Assembly (NCBI GenBank): GCA_021399435.1
Contig: JAJTUP010000076.1
Span: forward strand, 62,001-126,000
Origin: Diaporthe sp. PMI_573
Lineage: Eukaryota > Ascomycota > Sordariomycetes > Diaporthales > Diaporthaceae
Direction of reading: 5' to 3'
DNA length: 64,000 nt
Made by a program: the position numbers and the translations under genes. The notes under the pieces are model-generated. The model was not told the DNA's origin. It made no database searches and was given only the letters and a program-made list of their open reading frames with translations. Below are positions 23,520 to 33,348 of this stretch, in pieces (position 1 is the first letter of the stretch; each line of letters begins with the position of its first letter).

Positions 23520-23968
23520 GAACCCATAGTGTTTTTTAATTCAGGCACAGGGGCCAGCATGATTAGTCAGAAAAAGTTGTGTGGCATCCGATTTTGGTTG
23601 TACGAATATCCGCTTTCAATAAAAATACAAACAAATACGGCTGAAGTTCACTCGTGGCAGTAATACACCTCTTTCTGATCGCTACCTCGTATTGGAGGCC
23701 ATACTTCCAGATGTGTGATGTACCTGGACGAAATCCCTTCTTTGCAATTGTCGCGCGTTTCACGTGGGTGATACGGTCCTGTACGAACTCATCCGGAGGT
23801 TCGTGATATCGAAGAACAGGGGCAGGTGACAGAGTAGGGGTGGGTGATGGCGTAGGGACAGGAGATGGTGTAAGAGACGTTGAAGACTCCATAATAATAG
23901 CATACAAGCAGGTTGTTTTGGACTTGATTGTTTTATGTGAGTGGAAAACAGCTGTTCTCAGGGTTCAT

Positions 23969-24001
23969 TCCTTATCCTTATCCTTATCCTTATCCTTATC
24001 C
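23969..24001. repeat. Hexanucleotide microsatellite (CCTTAT)n
   Basis: About five head-to-tail copies of CCTTAT lie inside the 5' leader of element A. It is not the TTAGGG telomere repeat. Confidence 0.85.
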
Positions 24002-24045
24002 GTGAATGTTCTAACTGCATTAGGCTAAGATTCAGCCACCCCGAT

Positions 24046-24055
24046 CTATTTATAG
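24046..24055 (-). promoter_or_regulatory. TATA box of hAT-like element A
   Basis: CTATAAATAG on the minus strand, about 160 nt upstream of the element's predicted transposase ATG and just inside the repeat-rich end. Element B keeps CTAAAAATAG at the homologous position (44119-44128). Confidence 0.5.
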
Positions 24056-24656
24056 CAGTTAATGGTCGGACCATGGTCTCGAGAAATCGCCAGACCAGAC
24101 CAAGTCTTGGCGGTCTAGACCAGACCGAGACCAAGACAGACCAGATCACTGCTCGACTGCCCTGTCTAACTGGCGAGGCGGGCGTGACGCATCTTCCACT
24201 TGCCTTTAAAGGTCAGCTAGGAACCAAGAAGAGTTTCGAAACAAGACACAGTGCGTACCAGGTTGTTTATCGTCATGTTTAGTCGTGCGTTCTCTGATAA
24301 GAGCTGCTGATTCTTAGACTCGGCGGCGGCGAGCTTTACTAGGACTTGGTGTAGCTGGGCTTGGGAATTGGTGCACGCGCGCTCCCAATCCTGTGTAGAG
24401 CTATGGTGCCGAGGACTTCTGCCTCGGCCCTCGAGGCAGAATCGAGGCAGAGAGAGAGGTTGGCTTGTTGGAGACGGGGACTTGACGGAGCTCGCCGGGC
24501 TGCCATTGGTTTCCATGGAAGGGTCAGGGGCCGCAAGAAGAGGCCCTTGGCAGCTCGGCGATGGAGGGCCGCCACAACAGGGGTCGCAGAAAAGCATAAA
24601 TAGGTTGGACGTCCTTCTGGCTGCCTCTGACCTATCTCCCCCAGAACATTACTCTC

Positions 24657-26784
24657 ATGGCTCCCACGACAACGGCAGAGGGTGTCTCTCGAGCATCACC
24701 ACCAACACGAGAGACACGCAACCTTCAGGATATCTTGGGGGAAATCGATGACGACTTAGACGAGGAGTTACCATCATTCAAGACGATCATCTTATTAGTC
24801 GAGGTACGCAAGGAGGGCGAAGATCTTTGGGACCTCTGGTTGAAAGCTCAGGAGCTAAGGAATTCCGGTTTATGACACTCGGTCTCTTCCGGATCATAGC
24901 TAATATGTCATATAGTCACCGACACAGCTGCCCAACGCCAGCAAGGCCCCCAGGAACTCTACAAAGCGCCCTCGGTCGGCAGGTGTCGACGCCAGCGACG
25001 ACGATCATTACGTCTAAGAGCAGTCTTCTGGAACGATCCAGCCATAGCACCCAAAGGCTCCAGAAAGTCCAAGCAAATCCTGCGCAAAAGAGGTAGTAAC
25101 TGAGTTTCAGCGATCTATTCAGGCGAGGAAATGGTGGCTAGCTCGGTTTACAACGAAGCCGCACAATCTACCGCCTTATTGGATTCAACCTCAAATCTAA
25201 TAGGCATCCCGGATTCAACTTCCACGGCAGCCATATCAACATCTCAACCTCTTGAAGCTACGTCCCAAATCACTATACACAAGGAGCAATCACCGCAGAC
25301 CGAGGAGGCCCCGAGGGCGAATTAGACTTGCCTTCCCGTCGTTCCGCTGGAGAGCCCTTCGCCGAGCCCTCTCGTACAGACTTTCACATTACGAGACCTC
25401 CTTGGTGAGATGGTTGACGTTATTGCCGCGATGAGTACCTCTCGAGATGAGATACCCGAAGGAACCCATTCTGCAATCCTAAGGAGTCTGCAAGCTAGTG
25501 TCCACCCGGTATCCGGAGACACGGAAGTACCAGGATCTAGCAACATCTGGGCAACAGACCCGATAGATTAGTCCGGCCAGATGTGGATTAACCTTCTGGA
25601 GGTAGGCGAAGGCCGCTCTCAGAAAACGACTATTTTCAACATAATCGGGTACATAGGCGCCTCAGCTTGGTTTGATGCACAACTTACAACCTTTCAAGCA
25701 CCTCTCACAAAACGAGGAAAGCCAAGGAAACGTGTTGCTACCCCACTTTTAGACTCTCTTAAAAGAGAAGGAAATGCAAGAGGAAGGACCTATAAAAAGG
25801 AGGAAGCTGGCTTTAGGAGCTACTAAAGCTAGCTGTCCCACAAGCCATTCCGCCAGCATCTCAAAAGAAGTCGCATTCAGGAGGAGGCGGCAGATCATTG
25901 AGAGGGTCACCAAGGGGCGTAAGCTATGTACTATGGTTTCAAAGACAGGCCTATGGATCCTCTTGCTGCACAAGATCTGGTAAGGCACCTCGACTATTCA
26001 CGGGACATATCAGCTAACCTTTGCACAAACCAGGGACTACCAGAAGATGTCAGACGAGAATGTTAAGGAGGCTTTGGAGCAACTTCGAGCAGATCCACAC
26101 ACGGGCGACTTACTCCCCGTCCTTGATGAACAGATCAATATTCTTGTTCACGAAGGCCGAACGAATCTATCTCTCTTCCTTACATCACTCGAGTCGCAGA
26201 GCTTAATACCCTCCGATGAAGCCTCGGAACTGCGAGTCAAATTTGGCCTTGACTCTATAAGTTATAACCCATTCCCCATCTTCTTTATAGGCGTATTAAA
26301 CCATAGACTTCAGGGAACTATCCTAGAATCGTCCATAGACGCCGACGTTAACGGCTTAACCACACTACTACACCAGTTGTTTAACAAGCCCGACTCTGTC
26401 TCTAACTCTGATTCGATTATGATTGGTGATGCCGTGGAATCGCCTTTGGGGTCACTCGACAGACTCCGTCCGGAGGGATGGCTTGATATGTAGCTCATTG
26501 CCGCTACCATGGAACTTACCGACAAGCCATCTTGTGTAAGATACGGCCTCAGTATCCCGCTCGACAAATACAAGGACGGTAAGGTCATTCTCATTACGAA
26601 GCCATTCGGCCTCCGGAGGAGAAAAATCAACAACTACCGACGCGAGATCAAAGACGTTGCGAGGAGAACGTACTTCTGCCCTTTAAACTCGAACACGAAC
26701 CATTTCACATTAATAGACGCCCATACGGCTATCCAAGAAGCTATTAAACAGGTAGAGGCTCGTATCAAGACACTTAGAGATTAG
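24657..26784 (+). pseudogene. Decayed multi-exon gene of unrecognised repetitive family, possible Ulp1-like 3' part
   Basis: A series of plus-strand open segments with coherent composition follow one another: 24657-24875, 25131-25325, 25581-25826, 26047-26493 and 26509-26784. Stops separate them, and some gaps could be introns. LQDILGEIDDD and LRDLLGEMVDV recur, as in a duplicated exon. The last segment (RYGLSIPLDKYKDGK ... YFCPLNSNTNHFTLID) resembles the beginning of Ulp1/C48 protease domains, which carry a catalytic His in an HF/HW motif. The catalytic Asp and Cys are not seen. A coiled-coil minus-strand frame at 24217-24597 faces it. Function unknown. Confidence 0.35.
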
Positions 26785-27588
26785 GCCGAATCACTCTCAA
26801 GGGGGGTCAGGAGCGCATAGAAATGGAATTTAATAGATAACACCGTTTATATTTATGTTAATTTGCCCTTCTGCCATTTGATAGGCTCTAGGCACCGGGG
26901 CAAGACATAGCAGCAGGATTGTAAGGTTGAAAATCATATCTTAAGCATCCAACATTCAACCACCCTCCATAGGTAAGCCCAGTATCATTATTTGCACCTA
27001 TGGTCTCATTTATTAAATTCAATTTTGCGACAACTGAGATTAGCGACTTACATTGGTGGATTTCCTGCTGAAACACATCAACACAATGCGGGTGGTTTGA
27101 GTTGACAGTGGCCCCGCTAATATATTTGTTGTCCCCCCCCCTACGGGGCTTACATAAGAGCCCCACTTAAAAGCACGCCTGCCGTGCCACTATTGCCTCC
27201 CGTTGATTTCCGGTGTGGACGAGGCTGCCAGGTGCGGCTGTGTCCGGTCATGGGTGCCCAACTCGCAACACTTTTCTTGTCCGCGGCTCTCACGCATTCC
27301 TCGAAACACCCTTTATGATTCACAGCTTGGTGGTTGCACCGGCATCACAATCTGCGGTCGTACAACACGAGCAAGATCGCTAGGTAAGATGCGCTTTTGG
27401 TTCGTGATGTTAGTCTTAGCATTTCAGCTTCTAATTCGCGGATCTAGTGGCCCAGCCTCCCTTGCGAGCATTCCGCTCCCTTTCGACCTGCTGTCCATAC
27501 ATCGACGACTCACCGCTTTCAGCAACTGCTGAGAAGGCCCACTCTAGCATCATATCGAAGGTCACTGTCGACCCCCGAAGCCAGAAGC
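26785..27588. other. Intergenic upstream of the HET-NACHT-WD40 gene
   Basis: No gene recognised. It contains a run of nine C at 27127-27135. The segment before 27589 is the likely promoter and leader of the NLR gene. Confidence 0.4.
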
Positions 27589-30531
27589 ATGCGTCTTCTG
27601 GAGCAGAACAGCGCCGGCGAGATCAGCCTGACTTATTTCCCCGACCATGGCAACAGCAACATCCCTCCTTACGCGATACTTTCACACACCTGGGGGACCG
27701 AAGAGGTCATTTTCGAAGATATCAAGACAGTTGCATACAGGAATAAGCTTGGCTATGAGAAGATCCGCTTCTGCGGAGATCAGGCGTCACGCGACGACTT
27801 GCGTTACTTCTGGGTGGACACCTGTTGCATCGACAAGTCAAGCAGCGCCGAGCTTCAGGAGGCTATCAACCGCATGTTTCACTGGTACCGTGGTGCCGCC
27901 GAATGTTACGTCTATCTGTCGGATGTTTCGACAAGGAAGCGGAAAGCAAGCAACCAGTTCTCCAGGAGTCCGTGGGAATCGGCTTTTCGAAACAGTAGAT
28001 GGTTCACCCGTGGATGGACCCTTCAAGAGCTCATTGCCTCAAAATCGGTGGATTTTTTTTCTAGAGAGGGCATACGACTTGGAGACAAGACGTCTCTGGA
28101 GCAAATTATCTGTGACATAACAGGGATTCCCATCAACGCACTTCGAGGCCACCCTCTGTCTGACTTCAGTATCCCCGAACGATTGGCATGGATAGGAAAA
28201 CGCAAGACGACGGTTGCAGAGGACAAGGCATACTCGCTCTTTGGCATCTTCGACATCCAGATACCACTTCTTTATGGTGAAGGGGAAGAGAAGGCATTCA
28301 ACCGGCTGCAGGAGGAGATCAACAAAGCTTCGAAGAGTGGGTGAAACCTCGGCATACGTCTACCTAGGCTGACCAGCGAAAGATGAGCAGGAGAACAGCC
28401 GCTCTCTGACCGACTTACGATCCACCGACCCCCGCCATGATAAGAAACGCATTGAGGAAACAAAAGGCGGCCTGCTGGCAGATTCATACCGCTGGGTACT
28501 CGACAACAAAGACTTCAAACAATGGCGCGATGACGGACACGGTCGACTACTCTGGATTAAAGGCGATCCCGGCAAAGGCAAGACGATGTTGCTCTGTGGC
28601 ATCATCAACGAGCTCAGCGCATCCACCAAATTGATAGACGCTAAGGCCAATACGCTGCTGTCCTATTTCTTCTGCCAAGCCACCGACTCACGTATCAACA
28701 ACGCATCTGCTGTGCTACGAGGCTTGATCTTCATGTTGGTTGATCAGCAGCCAACGCTGATATCACATGTGCGGAAAAGGTACGATCAGGCCGGGAAACA
28801 GCTGTTCGAAGATGCGAATGCCTGGACGGCCTTGACGGAGATCCTCGGCAGCATATTGAAGGACCCGAACCTGCAGAATGCTTATCTAGTTATTGATGCG
28901 CTCGACGAGTGCGGAACGACTAACAGGAGCCAAGCCGACCAGCAATCCGGTGACCTATCAAAACTCCTCGGCTTTATCGTTCAGAACTCAGCACTGCCCA
29001 GCGTGAAGTGGATCGTTTCTAGCCGCAATTGGCCGGACATCGAAGAGAGGCTCGACAGAGCGGCACAGAGAGTAAGGCTATGTCTTGAGCTCAATGAAAA
29101 GTCCATATCTGTGGCCGTCAGCACATACATTGATTGGAAAGTTAAACAGCTAGCACAAGTAAAGGCGTACGACGACAATACACGGATGTCTGTCCAGCGC
29201 CACTTGTCATTAAACGCGAACAATACTTTCCTTTGGGTCGCCTTGGTCTGCCAAGAGCTTGCAAGCCCCAAAGTCAGACGACGCCACACGATCGCGAAAT
29301 TGCGTGCCTTTCCGCCGGGACTCTATCCTCTCTACAGCCGGATGATGGTCCAGATTTCAGATTCAGAGGATGCGGTACTCTGCAAACGTATACTAGCCAT
29401 CGCTTCCACTGTGTACCGGCCCATTACGTTGGACGAACTCGCGGCCTTCGTTGATATCCCCGACGGCGTCTCCGTTAATTACGAGGATCTAGCAGAGATC
29501 ATAGGGTTTTGTGGCTCGCTTCTGACCCTCCGAGAACGCACCATCTCGTTCGTCCATCAGTCTGCGAAGGACTTTTTGCTCGAGACGGCGTCCAATGACA
29601 TTTTTCCGCCTGGGATAGAACACATACACTACACCGTCTTCTCGCGATCGTTACAGGTTATCTCAAGAACATTACGACGCGACGTCTACAAGCTTCGCGA
29701 TCCCGGATTTCCCATCGACAAAGTCAAGCCACCCGACCCAGATCCGTTTGCTGCAGCGCGATACTCGTGTATATATTGGGTTGACCATCTGCGTGGCTGT
29801 GATCGGAAGAACGCACACAATGACCTCCGGGATGGCGGCTCTATCGATGGATTTCTACGCCAGAACTATCTCCACTGGCTCGAGGCTCTTAGCCTTCTAA
29901 GAAGCATGTCAGAAGGAGTGTCTTCGATGTTGAAGCTTAAGGGTTTGCTTCAGGTTAGCTTTCACTAGTGTGATTCAAGAGCGGTGTTAACATTTATTAG
30001 ACAGGAAAAGAGGCATCACGTCTCGTCGACCGAGTTCGAGATGCATGCCGATTTATCCTCTACAATAAGTGGGCAATCGAGAATAGCCCTCTTCAGGTCT
30101 ACGCTTCAGCACTTGTATTTAGCCCGGGTGGTAGCTTGATAAGGGATCAGTATACGAAGGACAAGCCAGAGTGGATTATCGCGACACCAACCATGGAGGA
30201 TAGTTGGAGTGCATGCCTACAAACACTCGAGGGCCATAGCGGTGAAGTCTGGTCAGTAGCCTGGTCGCACGATTCGACCCGGCTCGCATCGGCGTCATTC
30301 GATAGGACGATCAAGATCTGGGATCCGGCGATAGGCCGGTGCATATCGACGCTCGAGGGCCATAGCGATCGGGTTAGGTCGGTGGCTTGGTCGCACGATA
30401 TGACCCGGCTCGCGTCGGCGTCGGACGACAACACAGTCAAGATCTGGGATCCGGCGACGGGCCAATGCGTATCGACGCTCGAGGGCCATAGCGGTTGGGT
30501 CTGGTCAGTAGCCTGGTCGCACTCCCCATAG
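27589..30531 (+). CDS. HET-NACHT-WD40 STAND receptor (HET-E/HET-D type), WD array truncated by LINE sequence
   Basis: Exons 27589-28336, 28377-29953 and 30001-30531 give 951 aa. HET domain, residues 1 to about 245: MRLLEQN start, [34 protein letters not shown] and [15 protein letters not shown]: Walker A GDPGKGKT near 311, Walker [10 protein letters not shown] near 420, and [12 protein letters not shown]40 repeats begin near 847. Two full 42-residue units (LEGHS...IKIWDP) and a third cut short are seen; the 126-bp units are almost identical. The stop codon comes from LINE DNA that joins at about 30522. Relatives in Podospora (HET-E, HET-D, HET-R) recognise non-self or pathogen ligands with 10 or more such repeats and trigger cell death through the HET domain. 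With under three repeats a beta-propeller cannot close, so this allele is probably non-functional. The first intron (40 bp) is inferred. Confidence 0.85.
30226..30522 (+). repeat. 126-bp WD40-coding tandem repeats, high identity, truncated
   Basis: Units begin at 30226, 30352 and 30478 with CTCGAGGGCCATAGCG. The third unit is cut after about 45 bp at the LINE junction. Differences cluster at the codons for positions just after the GHS and SAS motifs, as in repeats that diversify on their binding face while being homogenised elsewhere. Confidence 0.85.
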
Positions 30532-31002
30532 CCGGTCGTGCTGATTAAAATCTCCGGCCAGAATGACGTCCACCGCCATCCCTGACCTGCTCCTGAGGTC
30601 GAGGATCACCTGGTGCAGGGTATGGCATGTATTTCGAAGAGCCTGGGGCTTGCGTCCCGGCACATACACTGACACAACCAACATTATTCGGTCCGGAAGT
30701 CGTATGGCTGCTGCTGTCAAGTCCGAGGACTGTATTGGTACTTGGTCGGCCCCCAAGTCCCTATTCACCCACAACATGCTCCGGATCGGCCATCTGCCAT
30801 CTCTCCAAATCGTAGGGACCATTTTAATCCATCTGGGATGCCCCATAGGGACTGTTAATAGTTTGCCGTCACCTTTCCATGCCTGTGGTTCTTGGACTGC
30901 CACAACTGCAAAATCCTGGAGTCGCGTATCGTTCATTAGGCTCTCGTGTACCGTGTCCTGTTTTCTTACATTCAATTGGATGACCTGGAATATTCTACTC
31001 AT
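30505..31002 (-). pseudogene. LINE copy 1 ORF2, endonuclease N-terminal fragment
   Basis: Starts with [16 protein letters not shown], overlapping the ORF1 stop exactly as in copy 2. It reads through the first about 160 residues of the apurinic-type endonuclease ([29 protein letters not shown]). At about 30522 it runs into WD40-gene DNA and stops at 30505. The remaining endonuclease, reverse transcriptase and RNase H regions are absent. Confidence 0.9.
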
Positions 31003-32399
31003 GCCGAGTAGGGTAGAGTTTCGGGCAGCTGCGACTGAACGACTCGTGCGGTCCACCACAGGGTACGCACTTGGGTACCTGCGTCTGGCACTCACTATGA
31101 TGGTGGTCTTCGGCAGCGCACCTCGCACATACCCGATTCTTGCTGCACGAGAAAGCCTTGTGGCCGAGCTCCTGGCAGTTGTAGCATTGTATCGGTCCGG
31201 CTCTCCGCTCGAACACGCTAGTGTACGCCGATTCACCCGCTGCAAGGAAGTAGCGTTCTTGTAGGAGTCTCCTGGCATCGCTGTTCTTGGTGAGGTATAC
31301 CACCATGGATCCATATGCTTTCGCGTTGTCCTTTCGACTCAACCAGGCCATCTTGGCAATTTGAACTTCATTCTCTTGGCCCAAAGCGTCCATCGCTCCA
31401 GGAAGGACCTTGCCTTCCTGGTCGAGAACGGCAGCACGGTTGATATTGTCAACTTTGACTGGGTACAGTTGGTCTCGGAGCACTCTTGCACCTGGAGCCT
31501 TCTTGGCCTCGATGATCGCCTTGATCCTCTTCAGTTCTTCCTCGTTCCTACCAATCACCCTCAGGCGGTTGGTATTCCGTCCATCTTTGGTGACTGCAAC
31601 ACACCGCCAACTCGGCTGGTCGCTGGACATTCGCATTTCCTGTTCAACGGTTTTGCGAATCATTGCCGGTGTAGCGTCTCCAATGTGATCCTCGGGCACC
31701 CTGGATGTGTCCACTGTGCAGAACACCGGCTTTGGAGTCGCCGATCGGGCCGTAGATGGAGATTGGATGGGAGTACTAACGGGTGTCATTCTGGCCGCGT
31801 CTGCATATGTCCGGCCCGGCGATCGTGGTGCCTGAGCCTTACTCAGTGTATCCAGCTGTAGTCGGGTCTGCTCCAGCTTGTCGCAAACCTGGGTAAGCTG
31901 CTGTCGGACTTGCGATAATTCTTGTGCCATCTGGGCCGTAGTCCTAGTAACTTCCTCAGCCATGCGGTCCCTAAGCTTAGCAAACTCGAGCTGAAATTCC
32001 GCCTTCATCGATTCCATTCTCTTATTGAAATCTTGTTCCAGGAGTCGTTTTAGGCTCTGGGCAACCTCGCTCATGCTACCAGCTGCCTTAGGCGCGGCCC
32101 GTTTCTTAGCTCGGGTATGACTCGGAGTTCCCTCACTGCTCTCCTCTTCCTGCCATTCCATAGCACCTTTTTGCTGCTTGGATTCCAACGCCCTCGTCGT
32201 TCTGGTCCTTTTACGCAGGGGACGATGACATCCCCCGCCCGGAACATCCTGTTCGCCTTCCATGACGACAATGACGTCTGATGCGGGGTTCGCAACACCA
32301 GACATCCACCAGTGGCCAGAATCTCCGCCAAGCGGCCCACCAGGTATTTCAAAGGTTGTAAAGAAGATAAAATATTTAGATTCGAGATCCGAAACCAAT
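30522..32399 (-). mobile_element. Tad-clade LINE copy 1, 5' end and ORF1 intact, 3'-truncated
   Basis: It matches LINE copy 2 (38583 to about 40459) almost base for base in inverted orientation. Two differences are visible near the 5' end: one substitution, and one C inserted in a GGCCC run. The 5' terminus coincides exactly with that of copy 2 (ATTGGTTTCGG...). The 3' end stops inside the endonuclease region at 30522, where it meets the WD40 repeats. Loss of the 3' rather than the 5' side is opposite to normal LINE truncation. Confidence 0.9.
30995..32305 (-). CDS. LINE copy 1 ORF1 (Gag-like, CCHC knuckles), 436 aa
   Basis: RNA-binding chaperone-type protein of a Tad-like retrotransposon. 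The translation is identical to ORF1 of copy 2: a coiled coil at about residues 85-165, a Ser/Pro linker, an RNA-binding fold ([19 protein letters not shown]), and three zinc knuckles near the C terminus ([43 protein letters not shown]). The start is the ATG of [10 protein letters not shown]. Confidence 0.9.
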   Translation of the reverse strand: MSGVANPASDVIVVMEGEQDVPGGGCHRPLRKRTRTTRALESKQQKGAMEWQEEESSEGTPSHTRAKKRAAPKAAGSMSEVAQSLKRLLEQDFNKRMESMKAEFQLEFAKLRDRMAEEVTRTTAQMAQELSQVRQQLTQVCDKLEQTRLQLDTLSKAQAPRSPGRTYADAARMTPVSTPIQSPSTARSATPKPVFCTVDTSRVPEDHIGDATPAMIRKTVEQEMRMSSDQPSWRCVAVTKDGRNTNRLRVIGRNEEELKRIKAIIEAKKAPGARVLRDQLYPVKVDNINRAAVLDQEGKVLPGAMDALGQENEVQIAKMAWLSRKDNAKAYGSMVVYLTKNSDARRLLQERYFLAAGESAYTSVFERRAGPIQCYNCQELGHKAFSCSKNRVCARCAAEDHHHSECQTQVPKCVPCGGPHESFSRSCPKLYPTRHE

Positions 32400-33348
32400 A
32401 TTCTGAACGTACTGTAGCTGTCAGATGTGACGGGTGCTTTGGGTTAGGTGCCTGAGGCATCAATGGTTGAATCATGACAAAACCAGCCCCCTTACGGGTG
32501 GGGTCCCACCAAGGAACCAAGACAAGACATCATCACAATACACACAGTTACCACCCCATCAATTGGACCATAATTACACGTCCCACATACCTAAAAGGGT
32601 GATAATCTGACAATTAAGAGTCTCACTGCCTCAAGCCGATTCAAATATGACTGACTACGTCAATACGAGGACCCTTAATGCATTCCTAGCGATCTACAGA
32701 GTATGCAGCGTTACGATAAAAACGAGGACGCATGTGAGGGCTGTTTGGGCGTCCCAGACAGTGGCGTTTTCGTGGCTCTGTTTGGCTGTGGGGCTGACGC
32801 GGTGAGCCTGGGCACGGCCGTTGGAACCAATGCCGTCGTCGACTCGCAGCCGCCAGCGGCTTGCAAGCATCGCATGGCGAACGGCATCCATTTAAAATTG
32901 ACCCACATTCCGCCACCAACTTCTGCTTCACAATCTCAACCAGCGGACTGACAATATCGTCACCCATCGGCCACCAACTCACCGGTGTAATTCTGCACAT
33001 CATGTACGACTACTGGGTCGCATCTTGAGATACTGTTAGCCTAGTACACCGAAGTCCTTCCTCTTCCCCCACGTAACTTCCTGGCCGTGGCAACCTAGCT
33101 GCAACGCCTCCAGTGACGAAGGACCTGGCACTCTACCAGCACAATCAACGCAACGAGACTCGATTATCAATTCATGAATTTGCTTGCCGCACATGGCAGG
33201 TCATGTCAGTGGTTACACACAGTCGAAACACCTCGAAAGTGCTAGAATTTGGCTAACGGGTATAAAACAACACAGCCTCCCAGACCCTTCATGTGGCACG
33301 CTATGAAAGAAAAAAAAGAGAGTTGGAAGACAATGTCTTCCAAGAATC
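32400..33348. other. Intergenic between LINE copy 1 and the NACHT-ankyrin gene
   Basis: 3' flank of the minus-strand NLR. No gene recognised. Confidence 0.4.

Larger units (their letters stand above)
23563..24151 (-). mobile_element. hAT-like element A: right end with TATA promoter and transposase N-terminal exon, truncated
   Basis: The right terminus reads CAGTGATCTGG inward from 24151. It is followed by a zone of AGACC/GGTCT repeats (24070-24150) and a TATA box on the minus strand (CTATAAATAG, 24055-24046). A minus-strand frame opens at about 23892 (MESSTSLTP), with a Pro/Thr/Ser-rich leader and a SHIWKYG block like the zinc-finger start of fungal hAT transposases. The reading ends near 23600, where sequence of the GATTAGTCAG MITE family begins. 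Only the 5' end of the transposon survives. Confidence 0.6.

Noticed and set aside
23969..24001. Hexamer array considered as an interstitial telomere repeat
   Set aside because: The unit is CCTTAT, not CCCTAA/TTAGGG.
28023..28256. Minus-strand frames inside the HET and NACHT exons
   Set aside because: They are antisense shadows of clearly conserved HET motifs on the plus strand.
30563..31264. Open frame of 233 codons on the plus strand inside LINE copy 1 (and its equal at 39717-40418)
   Set aside because: It appears identically in both LINE copies antisense to the ORF1/ORF2 junction and has no domain. It is a shadow frame.
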